A model generated the notes under the pieces. The model was not told where the DNA came from. It was given only the letters and a program-made list of their open reading frames with translations, and did not search any database. Positions 52,978 through 63,919 of a DNA stretch of 64,000 nt are shown here, piece after piece. Within the stretch, counting starts at the first letter, position 1; each line of letters begins with the position of its first letter. The stretch spans positions 434,001 through 498,000 of the forward strand of contig OZ025713.1 in the NCBI GenBank assembly GCA_964019335.1, written 5' to 3'. Source of the DNA: Diplonema japonicum (lineage: Eukaryota; Euglenozoa; Diplonemea; Diplonemida; Diplonemidae). Position numbers and translations under genes: made by a program.

Positions 52978-53972
52978 ATGAAGTGCCTTGCTATGATGCT
53001 TGCCCTTCCTGTGCTGATATGCGCACAGCAACCCACAAAAGGCCTCCCGATACCGCAATTCTACACGACTTCGGACTGCACTGGGAACATCGATGCGCAA
53101 TCCCGCCTGTGGTCACAGCCGGCAAAGCACGGTGGTGATGTGAAGCCCTTCGCGGTGGACGGTTCGTATATGCAGACATGGGCAATGGAGACGTGCATGA
53201 CAGACACGACAGTGGCATACTCTGTGATGCTGTCGGTGGACACAACGGCGTGCAAGTCGGGCGACAAGACGAAGCAACTGGTGCTGAGTACTGGCAAGCA
53301 AGCAAGACGTGTCTCGGGGCCCCCACAACGACAACGCCGATGACAATGTCGCAGTGCGTGGCATACGGACGGGGGTCCGTGAGGTTCTCACCCACCATCA
53401 GCGCGGACGACTTGTGCATCGGTACAACCTGGATTTCAGCGGTGCGAGGGGGCGGCATCATGACAAAGAGCTGGCTCAACAACGATTGCTCAGGCACACC
53501 GCAAAGCAGTATGGAGGATAAGGACAACCAGAAGGAATGTGCGACTGAGCCAGAATGCTCTGGGTGCTGCCGTGAGTACAGCAAGTGCAAAGCAGAGAAC
53601 TACACCAGATCTGTTATGGCTTGCAGAAAAGTGGGCAGTGGGTACGAGTACGCGTTTGCAGCGCCCGGGTACACAGACAGCACCTGCACCACGCTGGACA
53701 AGTCCGCAGTGCTGGGCTTGCAGAAGATCGGTTACGACACGTGCGTCTCAACCATGGTGAATGGGCTGAACATCTCGCTGCGTCTCAGCTTCGTGGCACC
53801 CCTCACCGTGGACCTGCAGTGCCAGCTTGTCGATATGCTCCTCAGGAACAACCTCGATGACGGTGTGTTGTCCTGGGCCGCTTTCACTTCGCTCATCAAC
53901 CCTGCGGCTGTGGCCTCCCCTGCCCACAGCCTAGTGGTAGGCATCGTTTTGCTGTTCACCGTTTTTTTCTAG
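52978..53972 (+). pseudogene. Secreted Cys-rich surface protein, frameshifted at a CAAG microsatellite
   Basis: The start is the ATG at 52,978 after an A-rich leader. The N-terminus MKCLAMMLALPVLICA is a clear signal peptide. The first frame (52,978 to about 53,305) and the second (about 53,300-53,972) join into one protein of about 330 residues at a (CAAG)3 run (53,295-53,306); one more unit would restore the frame. The second part is Cys-rich (CATEPECSGCC) and ends in a hydrophobic stretch with no charged tail (SLVVGIVLLFTVFF), which suits a GPI-anchor signal. Units resembling Y-x-D-x-x-C-T recur about three times. No enzyme family is recognised. The break may be real, phase-variable, or an assembly indel. 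Confidence 0.6.
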
Positions 53973-55202
53973 AAACCAAGAGTTCGGTATTTGTCAGGAG
54001 ATCCCAAATTTCCAAAAGAAAGAAAAAAGAAAAAGAAAAAAACAGTACTTTCTGCAAGACTTTAGTTCCTGACATCCCAATTTCTTGGTGGTTTTTCAAT
54101 TCCAGAGTCATTTACATTAGTCAATGACAAATACCAAATAAAACAAGCTACTGTAAAGCGAAAAATCCCGGGGAGAAAAATACCGGAGAGTGATAAATCC
54201 CTGGGGGAAAAAAAAAAAAGCCCAGACATTTTTCTTCCCGGCACCTTTTTCACTCTTACAAAAGGTTTTTTTTCCCCCTTTTTCTTTTTTTTTTTAAATA
54301 AATAAACCTCTTTTTTTTCAGGCTGGCTAGACCATTCTCTCTTTTTCTACTCTTGCTATGAAAGAAATGGAGGAGAAAAAGTGCGGAACACCTTCGTGCT
54401 TCTTGTCTTCCTTTAATCCCTCCCTTCTTCCTTTCTTTGAGAAAAATCTTTTTCCAATGCAGCAAACTTCAGTTTATTTTCTTTTCCCATACTTCCTTTT
54501 CGACCGTCTACATTCGATTCTCCTTACGAGTACCTGTACCTAGATTTGTTTCACACAAGTTTGTAAAATTCCCACCGGAATAAAAGGGTATTGCAAATTG
54601 CAAACAAGATCCTAGGTAGTAGAACTCAATCCTGTCTCTGATTTTCTTTTCTTTCCATTGTGATAACACAACACAATTGTTCAACAATAAGTAAAAACGA
54701 AAAGAAAATGAAGTAGAAAACTTAAGAATGCCAAGTTTCCTCTAAGTTCAGTAAATAGGCTGCTTGGCCAAATCCTCTCAATGGTTTGAACTGCTACAGT
54801 TTCGGCCAACGTCCTCCAAAATTTCTCCCCCACAGGCCATTCATCTGTGGTAACGAGGAAATTTGGTGGATCCCCCCCCCCCCCCCCCCCCCAGAAAGGT
54901 CTTACCGGAAGGTTTCTTTTTCTTGCTCCTCGGAGCTTTTCCTTTCTACAGTATTAAAAAAAAAATATATAAAAGATAAAGAAGATTGGTCTATAACTTT
55001 ATACCAGACGTGTGTGCCGTGTGAAAAAGCCTTTTTTGAAAAAAGAAAGGAAAAGACCAAATCATCCCCCCTCCCCCCCAACCCAATTGCGGTTAGCTGT
55101 TTGGAGCCGTTACCTCCCTCTTCCTTCCTTTCTCCTATTTTCAAATCTTGCCTTCCTGTGTTCCTTTCATGTTCTATCACAAAAGGAGGGGAAGCAAGCT
55201 AC
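53973..55202. other. Intergenic stretch
   Basis: It contains a single end of the 42.7-kb MITE family (54,293-54,345, AAATAAACCTC followed by GGCTGGCTAGACCATTCTC), a C19 run (54,873-54,891), and a pyrimidine-rich leader before the next start. No gene is supported; the in-frame extension of the next ORF into this region is not convincing protein. Confidence 0.5.
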
Positions 55203-56490
55203 ATGATGGAACACAAAGCTGCGCCCGTGGCGTTGCAGGTGATGCTCCCCAATTCTGTGTTCGTTGCTGTGCATGCAGAGGGGGTTGAGAGAGTGCTTGA
55301 TGTGAAGGAGAAAGTGGCACAGGCAGTGGGTCTCCGAATTGACAGTTTTATGTTAACCTTTGAAGGCGATGAGCTTGCTAATGGTGTGAAGGTCATGGAT
55401 CTGCCATTTGTGGACCAGAGCGAGCTTGTCCTGACGATGACAGACGACTCCAGTATTTCAGAAACACTAAAAGAGCTCCACGAGAAGCTCAAGGTGGCAC
55501 AGGTAAACGGTGGTGACAACTACAGCGTGGCCAAGGTGCTCTTTGCTATGGGCAAGGCTTGCTTCAAGGAAGCCGATAAAACCCCAAAATACAAGGATCG
55601 CTATGCACCAGCTTTAACATACCTCACTGAGTCTGCTGAAGTATGGAAGCAGCTTGACAACGATGAAGGTGGGATGCACTGCCAGTACTACATCGCACGA
55701 ACGCACCGCTACATGGGGAACCTCGACCTTGCCCTTACCTACTCCACGCAAGCTGCTGATGCTGCAAGACGACTCAACGACCATAAGACTCTCATGCGGT
55801 GCCTCAACGACCTGGGGCACATCCACTCCGACAGGCTCGACTTCGCCTCTGCGCTGGTGGTGTACAAAGAGACCATCATTGTTGCGAAAGACACATCCGG
55901 TGCAGACCACATCGGAACGGCCATGCATGAGGAACTTAGCATACTGCTACAGAGAAATGCGGAAGTACTCCGCCTCGAGGACGTGCTATTCTAAGGCGGT
56001 GCTGATCTTCAAACGTGTTCTGCCCGACGGAGACCACGCCTGCATAGCCTCCTGCTACGAAAGCTTGGCAGTGGTGTGCGATAGGGAAGGCAAGTACACC
56101 ATGGCCTTGGAAGCATGCGACAAGGCTGTGGAGATGTGGAGGCGGCTGCGCCCACACGAAGGCGGCGTGGCCCCCACTTTACTGCAAAGACGTGGCGAGC
56201 TACACGAGCACAAGGGGGACTTCAAGGCGGCACTAATAGATCTCGAAGAGGCCCTGCAGTTATACCCTTCCTCTTCCCTTAAGCACAGGGTAAAGATCCA
56301 CTACGTCATGGGACACGCCTGCAGGAAGAGTGGTGACTATCGCTCCTCGGTTAGCCACTACGAGGAAGCTGTAATGATACAGCGAAAGCTGAACCCAAAC
56401 GCAGTTGCTACGATTCTCCATCATCTTGCCACTGCTTACGAACTAAAGGGTGACAGCGATGCTGCGCTGCGATGCAGCCAGGAGGCCTGA
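55203..56490 (+). pseudogene. Ubiquitin-like/TPR protein with one frameshift (about 425 codons in total)
   Basis: The start is the first of two adjacent ATGs at 55,203. Residues about 10-80 form a ubiquitin-like domain (VFVAVHAEGVERVLDVKEKV, then LTFEGDELANG). This is followed by TPR units of kinesin-light-chain type: YIARTHRYMGNLDLALTYST, LNDLGHIHSDRLDFASALVV, LAVVCDREGKYTMALEACDK, and YVMGHACRKSGDYRSSVSHY. The frame changes near 55,925-55,935, after the GTAMHE residues. The second frame carries NLAYCYREMRKYSAS and runs to 56,490. A one-base indel joins both. TPR arrays bind other proteins. The ubiquitin-like start parallels that of the array LRR genes, suggesting a family habit of Ubl-plus-repeat proteins. 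Confidence 0.7.
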
Positions 56491-56990
56491 GCTACACTGG
56501 AGTGAGCACGATGCAACTAACCCCCGACCCCCGTTGGAAGGCACGGCTATCACTTTTTCTATATTCTACAACAAACGAACCAGCCCACTCTGCAGTCTGA
56601 CGCTGCATCTTTTATTTAAATTTATTCTTCTCTTCTGGTTCTTGGTTTTGACTCATACCTATCATACATCATATAACCCGATGAAAGACATCAAATTCCA
56701 AGGAGGAAAAAAAAAAAAAAGAAAAAAAAAAAAAAAAAAAAAAAAAGCACCTGCCTCAGAGTATTATCGAAACATAGAAGTATTCGCTGGCTTCCATATT
56801 GTGGATTTCTTTTTAGCGAAAATTCTTTTGGTCGATACCATATATTACCCAAAGAGGGGTGCCACACGCACCAGCCTGTTTCATTTGAACCAAACTGGCA
56901 GCAGCCTTGAATACCACCGGTTTATTTAATGTGATGTATGTGTTACGTATTACAATTTCAGTTAACTAGTGATATTAGAGAAAAAGAAAA
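56491..56990. other. Intergenic stretch
   Basis: It contains a purine-rich A tract (56,704-56,746) and pyrimidine-rich sequence. No gene is supported. Confidence 0.5.
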
Positions 56991-59120
56991 ATGATACGCC
57001 GAGTCTTGTTATTCGTTGCTGTCTTGAGCTGTGGGGCAGCAACAGCACCTATGCCCCAACAGCTGCACATCGCATACGGGAACACAACCGACTCCATCCT
57101 CGTGCAGTGGGCGGTACCGACGAAGCAGCCGAAGGAGCTACCTGTGCCTGTGTTGAGGTACGGGCTTGCCAACGTCCCCCCTGCCCAGTGGACCGCTGTC
57201 CCACCGCAGCATACTATTGAGGGGCCTGGTTCATACTTGAACTACCGTGCGCTCATCACAGGCCTGGCCCCTGGGGCAAAGTACCAGTACAGCACCGGCT
57301 GGGAAGGGACAGAGGAGTCGCAGGTGGTGTCTCACTTCACGGTGACCCCCAGGGACGACCTCAGCTTCGTCCCCAGGATGGTCTTCTTTGGTGACCTTGG
57401 GTGGACAGACAACCAGATCCTCCCCCTGCTGCAGGAGGAGTGCGAGGCAGGGGCTGTCGACACGGTAGTGATGTACGGAGACTTCGTGTACTGGGACAAC
57501 GGTGAGAACGAGAACGCCTTCATGCGGGACCTGAACCGTGCTAGCGCTAACGGGTCTGTCCCTGTGATGGTGTGCCCTGGGAACGGCGACTATGACGATG
57601 GCAAGTACACACGCTACATGCAGCAGTGGGCAATGCCCAACTGGGAACAGACGCAGAGTATGTACTACAGCTTCAACTCCGGTAGAGCACACATTGTGGC
57701 GATCAACACTGAAGTGATTGAGTGGGGCGTCCCATACCCTCAGCAGAAAGCAGCGATGCTTGCCTGGCTTGAGGCTGACATGAAGCAGGCAAACACGGAC
57801 AGGGCGACAAGGCCGTGGATCATCGTTCACTTTCATAGGCCCGCTTACAGCACAGGCGCTACGCAAGTCACCCCGTACCAGGTGTTTGAGCCCCTTATGT
57901 ATAAGTACGGCGTGGATATCATATTCTCAGGGCATGTGCACAACCAGGAGCGCACTCTTCCTGTTTTCAACAAGACCGTGCAAGCCGGGCCCGATGCCGC
58001 ACACCCATATGCTGACGCCAAGGCGCCTGTGTACATTGTAAGCGGGAACCCTGGCAACGCAGAGGAAACCAACTACTTCGACAGGGGATTTGATGCGTGG
58101 ACCGCATGGAGGTCGTACCACTTCGGTTACACACACGTCACGGTTGAGGATCAGAACACGCTCTCTGTGGACTTCATGTCCACTAACCTCGGTGGTGCCA
58201 TCACAGACGCCTTCCAGATCACTAAGACAAAGGCCTGCAACTTCGGTGAATGGTGCACGCACACTGCAGCCACCATCGTCACCCCCACAAACAACGCTTC
58301 TTCCGTAGTGGCCGCGAAGCTCCAGAAGGAATGGCAGGTTAAAAACGATCCCGGGACAGCTATCCCTCCTACGCAGCTGACTGCTCTTAAAGACTTGTAC
58401 ACAGCAACAAATGGACAAAACTGGAGACACAATACGAACTGGATGAACGGGAAGGACCCCTGCGATGGGAGCGCACCTTGGTACGGTGTGACGTGTATCA
58501 AGGTGACGGAGCGCACACTGCAGCACCTGTGGACAAAGGTAGGCGTTACTGCGATCCAGCTTCCTTCGAACAACTTGGCCGGGCCCATCCCGCCAACTCT
58601 GGGGACGGCGCTTGCCGACACACTGCAGATGCTGGACTTGTCAAGCAACTTTCTGGTAGGTGTGCTTCCTCAGAACCTGCTCCGCGGGCTGCCGTATCTG
58701 CACACACTATACATCGAGCCGCAGACTGGGGATGACAAGTACGCCTTGAAGGGCACACTGCCAAGCGACATGGGCCTGACAACAGGGATCCCGAACCTGA
58801 GGTACATGGGGTTGAATAGGAATGCATTGACGGGTCCTATCCCTGCGTCATGGGGGGCGCTGCAGTGCCATTACACAACAGCCACAGGCGACAACACGTT
58901 GTATGACCCCACCCTTGGTGGGGAGGTGGCGTGTCAGTTGTGGGCTGTGGGTAACAACTTCACTGGGGGTATCCCTCAAGAGTACTGCCAGAGGTCCTAT
59001 GCTGAGATCTATATTAATGGCAACCCGCTCATGCAGTGTCCTGGGGGTTCCCCGCCTTGTGTTGATATTGATTTTATTGAGTGGCCTGAAGGCTGCCGCA
59101 ACACCTGCAAGAAATGCTGA
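56991..59120 (+). CDS. Secreted purple-acid-phosphatase-like metallophosphatase fused to plant-type LRRs (709 aa)
   Basis: MIRRVLLFVAVLSCGAATA is a signal peptide. Residues about 25-115 resemble the N-terminal fibronectin-like domain of purple acid phosphatases. The metallophosphatase domain (about 125-400) shows the family's five blocks: GDLG (134), GDFVY (163), GNGD (198), VHFHRPAY (about 277-284) and GHVH (314). In the third block the usual catalytic His of GNHE is Gly, so activity may be altered. After a linker, residues about 463-700 carry an LRR cap (LYTATNGQNW with CDGSAPWYGVTC) and several plant-type repeats (LPSNNLAGPIPPTLG, GNNFTGGIP). The end is Cys-rich (CRNTCKKC) without a membrane anchor, so it is probably secreted or lysosomal. 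The phosphatase-LRR combination is unusual. Confidence 0.85.
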   Translation: MIRRVLLFVAVLSCGAATAPMPQQLHIAYGNTTDSILVQWAVPTKQPKELPVPVLRYGLANVPPAQWTAVPPQHTIEGPGSYLNYRALITGLAPGAKYQYSTGWEGTEESQVVSHFTVTPRDDLSFVPRMVFFGDLGWTDNQILPLLQEECEAGAVDTVVMYGDFVYWDNGENENAFMRDLNRASANGSVPVMVCPGNGDYDDGKYTRYMQQWAMPNWEQTQSMYYSFNSGRAHIVAINTEVIEWGVPYPQQKAAMLAWLEADMKQANTDRATRPWIIVHFHRPAYSTGATQVTPYQVFEPLMYKYGVDIIFSGHVHNQERTLPVFNKTVQAGPDAAHPYADAKAPVYIVSGNPGNAEETNYFDRGFDAWTAWRSYHFGYTHVTVEDQNTLSVDFMSTNLGGAITDAFQITKTKACNFGEWCTHTAATIVTPTNNASSVVAAKLQKEWQVKNDPGTAIPPTQLTALKDLYTATNGQNWRHNTNWMNGKDPCDGSAPWYGVTCIKVTERTLQHLWTKVGVTAIQLPSNNLAGPIPPTLGTALADTLQMLDLSSNFLVGVLPQNLLRGLPYLHTLYIEPQTGDDKYALKGTLPSDMGLTTGIPNLRYMGLNRNALTGPIPASWGALQCHYTTATGDNTLYDPTLGGEVACQLWAVGNNFTGGIPQEYCQRSYAEIYINGNPLMQCPGGSPPCVDIDFIEWPEGCRNTCKKC

Positions 59121-60324
59121 TTGCATTTACTTGTAAGCTTATTGTTTCCCCCTCTCATCTTCTAAACGTTTCATTCAAGAAGCTGTTTTAACTGTTCTTA
59201 CTCTGTTCTTGCAAACCTGTTCTGTGCCCGATATGCTACACAAGTATCGTGATGTTTAGTGATAGCTGGGATGTTTCTCTATTTGTTCTTCACACAAACC
59301 GGAGAGAAAGAAAGGAAAAAAAAAAAAAAGAAAAAAAAAAAAAAGAGACGTTGTATTCTTCCCCCCCCCTTTTTTTCTTTCTTCTTCTTTTTTTTTTTTT
59401 TTACATTTACTTTCTTATGTTTGTCGTATTTCCTCTCGTATCCTTCTTGCACCCTTCCGTTTTGCTTTCCGCCTTATTCCACTCTATTCTCCTTTTGCCC
59501 CTCCTTTCATTGATTCTTTACCGCATCAGATGGTAGAAAAGACAGAAGAAGGGGTGAAGATGGGACGGAGGAGGAGGTATATTTCGTTCTGTTCTTTTTT
59601 TTTTTTCTTCCTTTTTTTTTTGTGATATTTCTTAGAAGAGTGAGAAAAAAAAAAAAAATAATAAAGAAAACAGATAGACTCCTGACAGCGGGCAAAGATG
59701 GACACTGTGATCAATGGTTCAAGCTGCAGAGGAGCCTGAGGATGCGGTCATGGCAGCGAAGGGCGACATCGAGACAGAATGATGCGCTTTGACAGGGCGT
59801 CGTACTTCTTCAAACGTTCTTCACGCTGTACAGACTGTCAGGGAGCTGGGCTCTTGGGGAAACCCATGGCTTCGGAACACTCGTCGAGGGCGAAATATGA
59901 TCGGAGGAAGTAAAGAATGCGGTTAGGCAACGGCCCTGTGAACAGGAGAAGGACCGGCGGAGGCCCCCCTAAAGCTCAGGGACAAGCGAACGAGATAAAC
60001 TGTCTTTCACATTTCCCTGTGTTTTTCCCTGTTCCCTGCACCCATGCACTAAGTCTGTGTAGCAACATCGACAGTTCATTTTAGCCACACAAAAAGTCCA
60101 AAAGTGCCCAAACCGGGCCAGGGGTGTTTTTTTAAGGCGTCTGGGCATGATACGGTTTGGACCATGTAGAACGTTTTGAGTCCCTCCCCCCGCGCCTATA
60201 CCCCCTGCTGTCACACTAGCAGCCAGGAATTTTCCGAGGGGAGTTTCCCCTTTTCCTTTCCACTTGTTGTAGTGATAACATCCACATCCTTATTCGACAG
60301 GACTGCACAAAAAGAAACTAACAG
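59121..60324. other. Intergenic stretch between the phosphatase and cyclase-like genes
   Basis: It holds purine and pyrimidine homopolymers (59,310-59,400, 59,597-59,665), a relic of the downstream gene (next entry), and a pyrimidine-rich tract ending in ACAG at 60,300, 25 bases before the next start codon and a possible splice acceptor. Confidence 0.55.
59715..59822 (+). pseudogene. Relic of a second cyclase-like gene (N-terminal part)
   Basis: CAAGCTGCAGAGG, CCTGAGGATGCGGTCATGGC, AGCGACATC-like sequence and GGGCGTCGTACTTCTTCAA align with 60,495-60,625 in the intact gene, with substitutions and a missing segment of about 40 bases. No open frame is left. It shows a former tandem pair of receptor genes. 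Confidence 0.65.
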
Positions 60325-62577
60325 ATGCGCGTCCCCACAGCAGTGGTAGGGGTGACTACGATGGCTACCTTGGTGGCGGTGTCGTCTGTGCTTGCTTTCG
60401 TGATCACGAAGAACAACGCAGAGGACAGCATCGATGAGGTGTCGAAGAGGCTGGCGACATCGATGATGCGTCAGGTGTCAAATGAGATTAATTTCAAGCT
60501 GCAGAGGGAACCAGAAGATGCGATCATGGCATCAAAAAGCGACCTAGAGATGGGGCATGCGACCATGAACTTATCAACAATAGACTCGTGGGTGCGGAGG
60601 GCGTCGCACTTCTTCAAGCACTCAGTGTTCTTCAGCCTCTTCATCGTGCTGACGACCACAGCACAGTACCGTGATGAGCTTGGAGGCGGTTTTATCGCTG
60701 ACGCAGCCGGGCGAGCCATCTACCTGAACACTCCAGTCCCTACCTTCAATCAGCCGTATTTTATTGAGAACGCAACGTGGAGTCGTGACATATCTGTCGA
60801 CATCCCCATCAACGTGACCTATAGGGACTTTGTGAACATGTTTTACTCCGGTCCTGCCGAATACCTCATTGCTAACGAGGCAAGGTGGACGCCTATCAGC
60901 CTGTCTGTCAACCCGAACCTAAGGGGTGGTGGCGGGCCCCTCATCAGTCTCTCTGTCCCAGTGTTCCGCACCCTTGTCCCCAACCCTGCTGACTTCATTG
61001 GGGTGAACGCTGTTAGTATCTACCTTTCGCTCTTCTCGCTCCACCCCTTCCTCCTGTCCAACCAGTCGTCGCTACTCATTCTCGACGAGGACAGGATGCT
61101 CATCAGCTCCACTGACCTAGAGCAAACATTTTACGAGAACGGCACCCTCCCCACAGGGCAGCCGAACTATCAACGCCACACACTCCTCTCGACAAATGTC
61201 TCCATCTACCATGCTCTGGATCCTGCCCTCCCTGACCTGTCTCTTTTCACAGGTAACGAGGAGTACTTCGCGAGGCTCAGCCACGGTGGAACCCACTGGA
61301 TAGAGATTCGTCCCGTGTACCACAAGAACCTCCGCTGGTACCTCATCGGGCTCATCCCTGAGAAAGAGTTCTTCCAGAAGATCTACGACTCGAACAGGGA
61401 CACCACCATCATTGTGACCGTCTTGATAATCACCTCCACCATCATCGCCACAATTGTGACGCTTGCCTTCACCATGAACCTCACACGGCTGGCGAAGGCC
61501 TTCGACAAGGTGGCGAACATGCAGCTTGAGCACTGCGATGTGATGGCTGTAAGGAAGTCTCATTTCCTGTACGAGCTTGATTCCCTGTACCATGGGTTCT
61601 GGCATGCTGTGGAGATGGTGAAGCAGGTGCAGGCCTTCTTGCCTGACGCAGCACGGGATGAGACCGATGACTCCGAAACGTCAGAGGGACACACACAGGG
61701 GCAGGGGAGTAAAAACACAGGCCCCCGGAGTGACGGATCCTTCTCGAACGACGTTGTTACCACGAAGCAGTCCATGTTCGCGTTGGGGCTGAAGAGCTCG
61801 AGGCTGGCGACTAGCATGACAATCAACTTGACAGACTTCACAGTGGCGTGCAAGCAGGGCATCGACGATGCAGTCACGAAGCACAAGCAACTGTTCTTGC
61901 GTGCGGCAGACCTGGCGAAGACCTTCAACGGAGTCATCAGCTACTTGGAGGGGAACAGGATAGTGGTGACGTGGAACACCGTTCGTTCTTGCCCAAGCAC
62001 CACCAGCAGACAGTGCAGTACGACACTCGGGTTAGAACTGCATGCTGCTGCGAAGGACATCACAAGGGTCGACATTGGTATCCACACAGCGTACAGCTTC
62101 CACGGGATCCTTGGGAGCACACAGCAGAGGTTCAGCGTGATAGGGTCGGATCTTGTTGATGTCGGGTCGCAACTGGCGCTGCATGCGAAGGAGCTCGGGC
62201 TCACGCCGTCTGTTTATGCCACTGACACCGTCACTGATGGACTGCACGGAGTGGTTTATCATCTCGTGGACGAGATGCAACAGAACAAAACCGAACCTAT
62301 AGTGCAAGTCTACTGGGTACGGAACAAGGTGCAAACAACAGAAGAGGAATGGATGTACCAGTTGGAGGCTCAACATGCTAGTAAAGACACGTTCCTTGAT
62401 GCGTACTGGGCGGCGTGGGGGAAGAATGACTACGACAAGGCAATGGAAGTGCTTGTGAAGTTTGAAGAAGGCAACGAGCAGTGTTGCAAGCTAGCCATGA
62501 AGCTCCGCCGCGACGCACGTGTTGCGAGGCACATGCTCACTCTCGATGGTGAGCAGGGGGGAGACAAGGAAGAATAG
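60325..62577 (+). CDS. Membrane receptor with Cache-like ectodomain, HAMP-like linker and degenerate class III cyclase domain (750 aa)
   Basis: The start is the first ATG after a pyrimidine tract ending in CAG. A transmembrane helix (about 8-28) is followed by an ectodomain of about 330 residues of Cache type, with NVTY and NVSIY as possible glycosylation sites. A second helix (about 361-385, TIIVTVLIITSTIIATIVTL) leads to a HAMP-like stretch and a polar linker. Residues about 490-690 match a class III nucleotidyl cyclase: INLTDFTVAC, GIHTAYSFHGILGS (about 586), and FSVIGSDLVDVGSQL. The second metal-binding Asp is replaced (LEGNRI), and the catalytic Asn/Arg of the last block are Asp/Gln. It is therefore probably a pseudo-cyclase receptor. 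The overall layout resembles protist receptor cyclases. Confidence 0.75.
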   Translation: MRVPTAVVGVTTMATLVAVSSVLAFVITKNNAEDSIDEVSKRLATSMMRQVSNEINFKLQREPEDAIMASKSDLEMGHATMNLSTIDSWVRRASHFFKHSVFFSLFIVLTTTAQYRDELGGGFIADAAGRAIYLNTPVPTFNQPYFIENATWSRDISVDIPINVTYRDFVNMFYSGPAEYLIANEARWTPISLSVNPNLRGGGGPLISLSVPVFRTLVPNPADFIGVNAVSIYLSLFSLHPFLLSNQSSLLILDEDRMLISSTDLEQTFYENGTLPTGQPNYQRHTLLSTNVSIYHALDPALPDLSLFTGNEEYFARLSHGGTHWIEIRPVYHKNLRWYLIGLIPEKEFFQKIYDSNRDTTIIVTVLIITSTIIATIVTLAFTMNLTRLAKAFDKVANMQLEHCDVMAVRKSHFLYELDSLYHGFWHAVEMVKQVQAFLPDAARDETDDSETSEGHTQGQGSKNTGPRSDGSFSNDVVTTKQSMFALGLKSSRLATSMTINLTDFTVACKQGIDDAVTKHKQLFLRAADLAKTFNGVISYLEGNRIVVTWNTVRSCPSTTSRQCSTTLGLELHAAAKDITRVDIGIHTAYSFHGILGSTQQRFSVIGSDLVDVGSQLALHAKELGLTPSVYATDTVTDGLHGVVYHLVDEMQQNKTEPIVQVYWVRNKVQTTEEEWMYQLEAQHASKDTFLDAYWAAWGKNDYDKAMEVLVKFEEGNEQCCKLAMKLRRDARVARHMLTLDGEQGGDKEE

Positions 62578-63027
62578 TTACCACTCTCCCCTTCATCTCG
62601 TATATTTGTTCTTTTCTTCCACAGCGGGTGTCATGTAATAACCCTTCTACGTGAGAGTACATTTAAAACAAAAAGAGAGATTTCACGTTCATAAAATCAA
62701 ATACACTCTGCTATACCAGTAGGTGCTTACGAAAGTACAAAATGTTATTATAGTTGACACCCCCTTTTTTCCTCTCTTTCCTATTTCTTCTTCTTCTTCT
62801 TTTTTTTTTTTTTTGCACTCATATCTACACCCTTAACGGGCGATTGCGTCTTGGCTTGGCCGACCTGGAGTATCTTTTTACGGGAAATGATAAACTTGCG
62901 AAATCGTTGTTGGCAACAGCCTGCAAAATGCGACTGCTGGCACAACGTGGTCTAGTGCTACATACATAGGCACATTGGATGCAGGCCCTTTGACCCCCCC
63001 CCCCCCCCCCCCCTTCGCCTTCTTTCT

Positions 63028-63065
63028 TCCTGCCACACACCGTACCCTTAAATGTCTCTTTTTTT
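63028..63065 (+). repeat. Dispersed motif R4, copy 5 (shortened)
   Basis: TCCTGCCACACACCGTACCC and TTAAATGTCTCTTTT follow a pyrimidine tract. The CAG found in the other copies between CACC and GTACCC is missing. Confidence 0.65.
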
Positions 63066-63919
63066 TCTCTTCTTCTGGGCGACTCCCCCCCTAAATAAAA
63101 AGAAAAAATAAAATCTGTTTCCCTCCTACAACCTGTTTGGTTATCACCATGTGGGCACTACTATTCCTCTCAACTATAACCCTCTGTTACATTGTTCTTT
63201 TTTTGTTTTTGTTTTGTTTTTTTATAAATCTTTTTTGATGTTTTTCTCCTTGTACATATTAGCCTGCTCCCCTTAAGCAGGCAATCTAAGTAAACAACGG
63301 AAAATACGAGAAGAAAGATGAAAAAAGAAAAAACTGTAAAGCGAAATAGGAAAACGAGTGAGAGAGACGTGAACCCGATCTGTTATTATTATTGTGGCAG
63401 CAGCTACTTTTTTCAAATTTGTGGAATCAAAACGAAGAAATGAATGAAAGGATTCTAATGTCACCTACAGGTACAGGCTACGGGTCAAAGGGCTTACGTT
63501 GGACAAGAGGGGCAAATGTGAGTGGGACACAAAAATGGATGGAAGAGAGGGTGGGCGGCAGGCTTCATGCAAACACTTTTACACCCGATCCGTCTCCATT
63601 AGACGCCCTCTTCGTCATCAGGATCAGGCGCCCTGATGCAGGTCTTCCAACGCCAGTTCTGCCGCACGCCAGTAGTCTCTCACAAACTGCGTGCAGGTGA
63701 AACTACGTTTGCTGAAGTAGAGTTTGACCTGAATTATATCTCTGACAAGAATCAGCTTTGTCAAATCCCTACGGCCGATCTTTGGGCTTCCACCTTGAAC
63801 GGTGCTGCCTTTTCCCCGAGCTCCACACACCGCAGGCCTGACCCAAAAGCCTCATACCAATAGGTCGCAAGACACATGCCCAGTGAATATTGCCTTTGAC
63901 CTTTGTTGAAGACCTTCCA

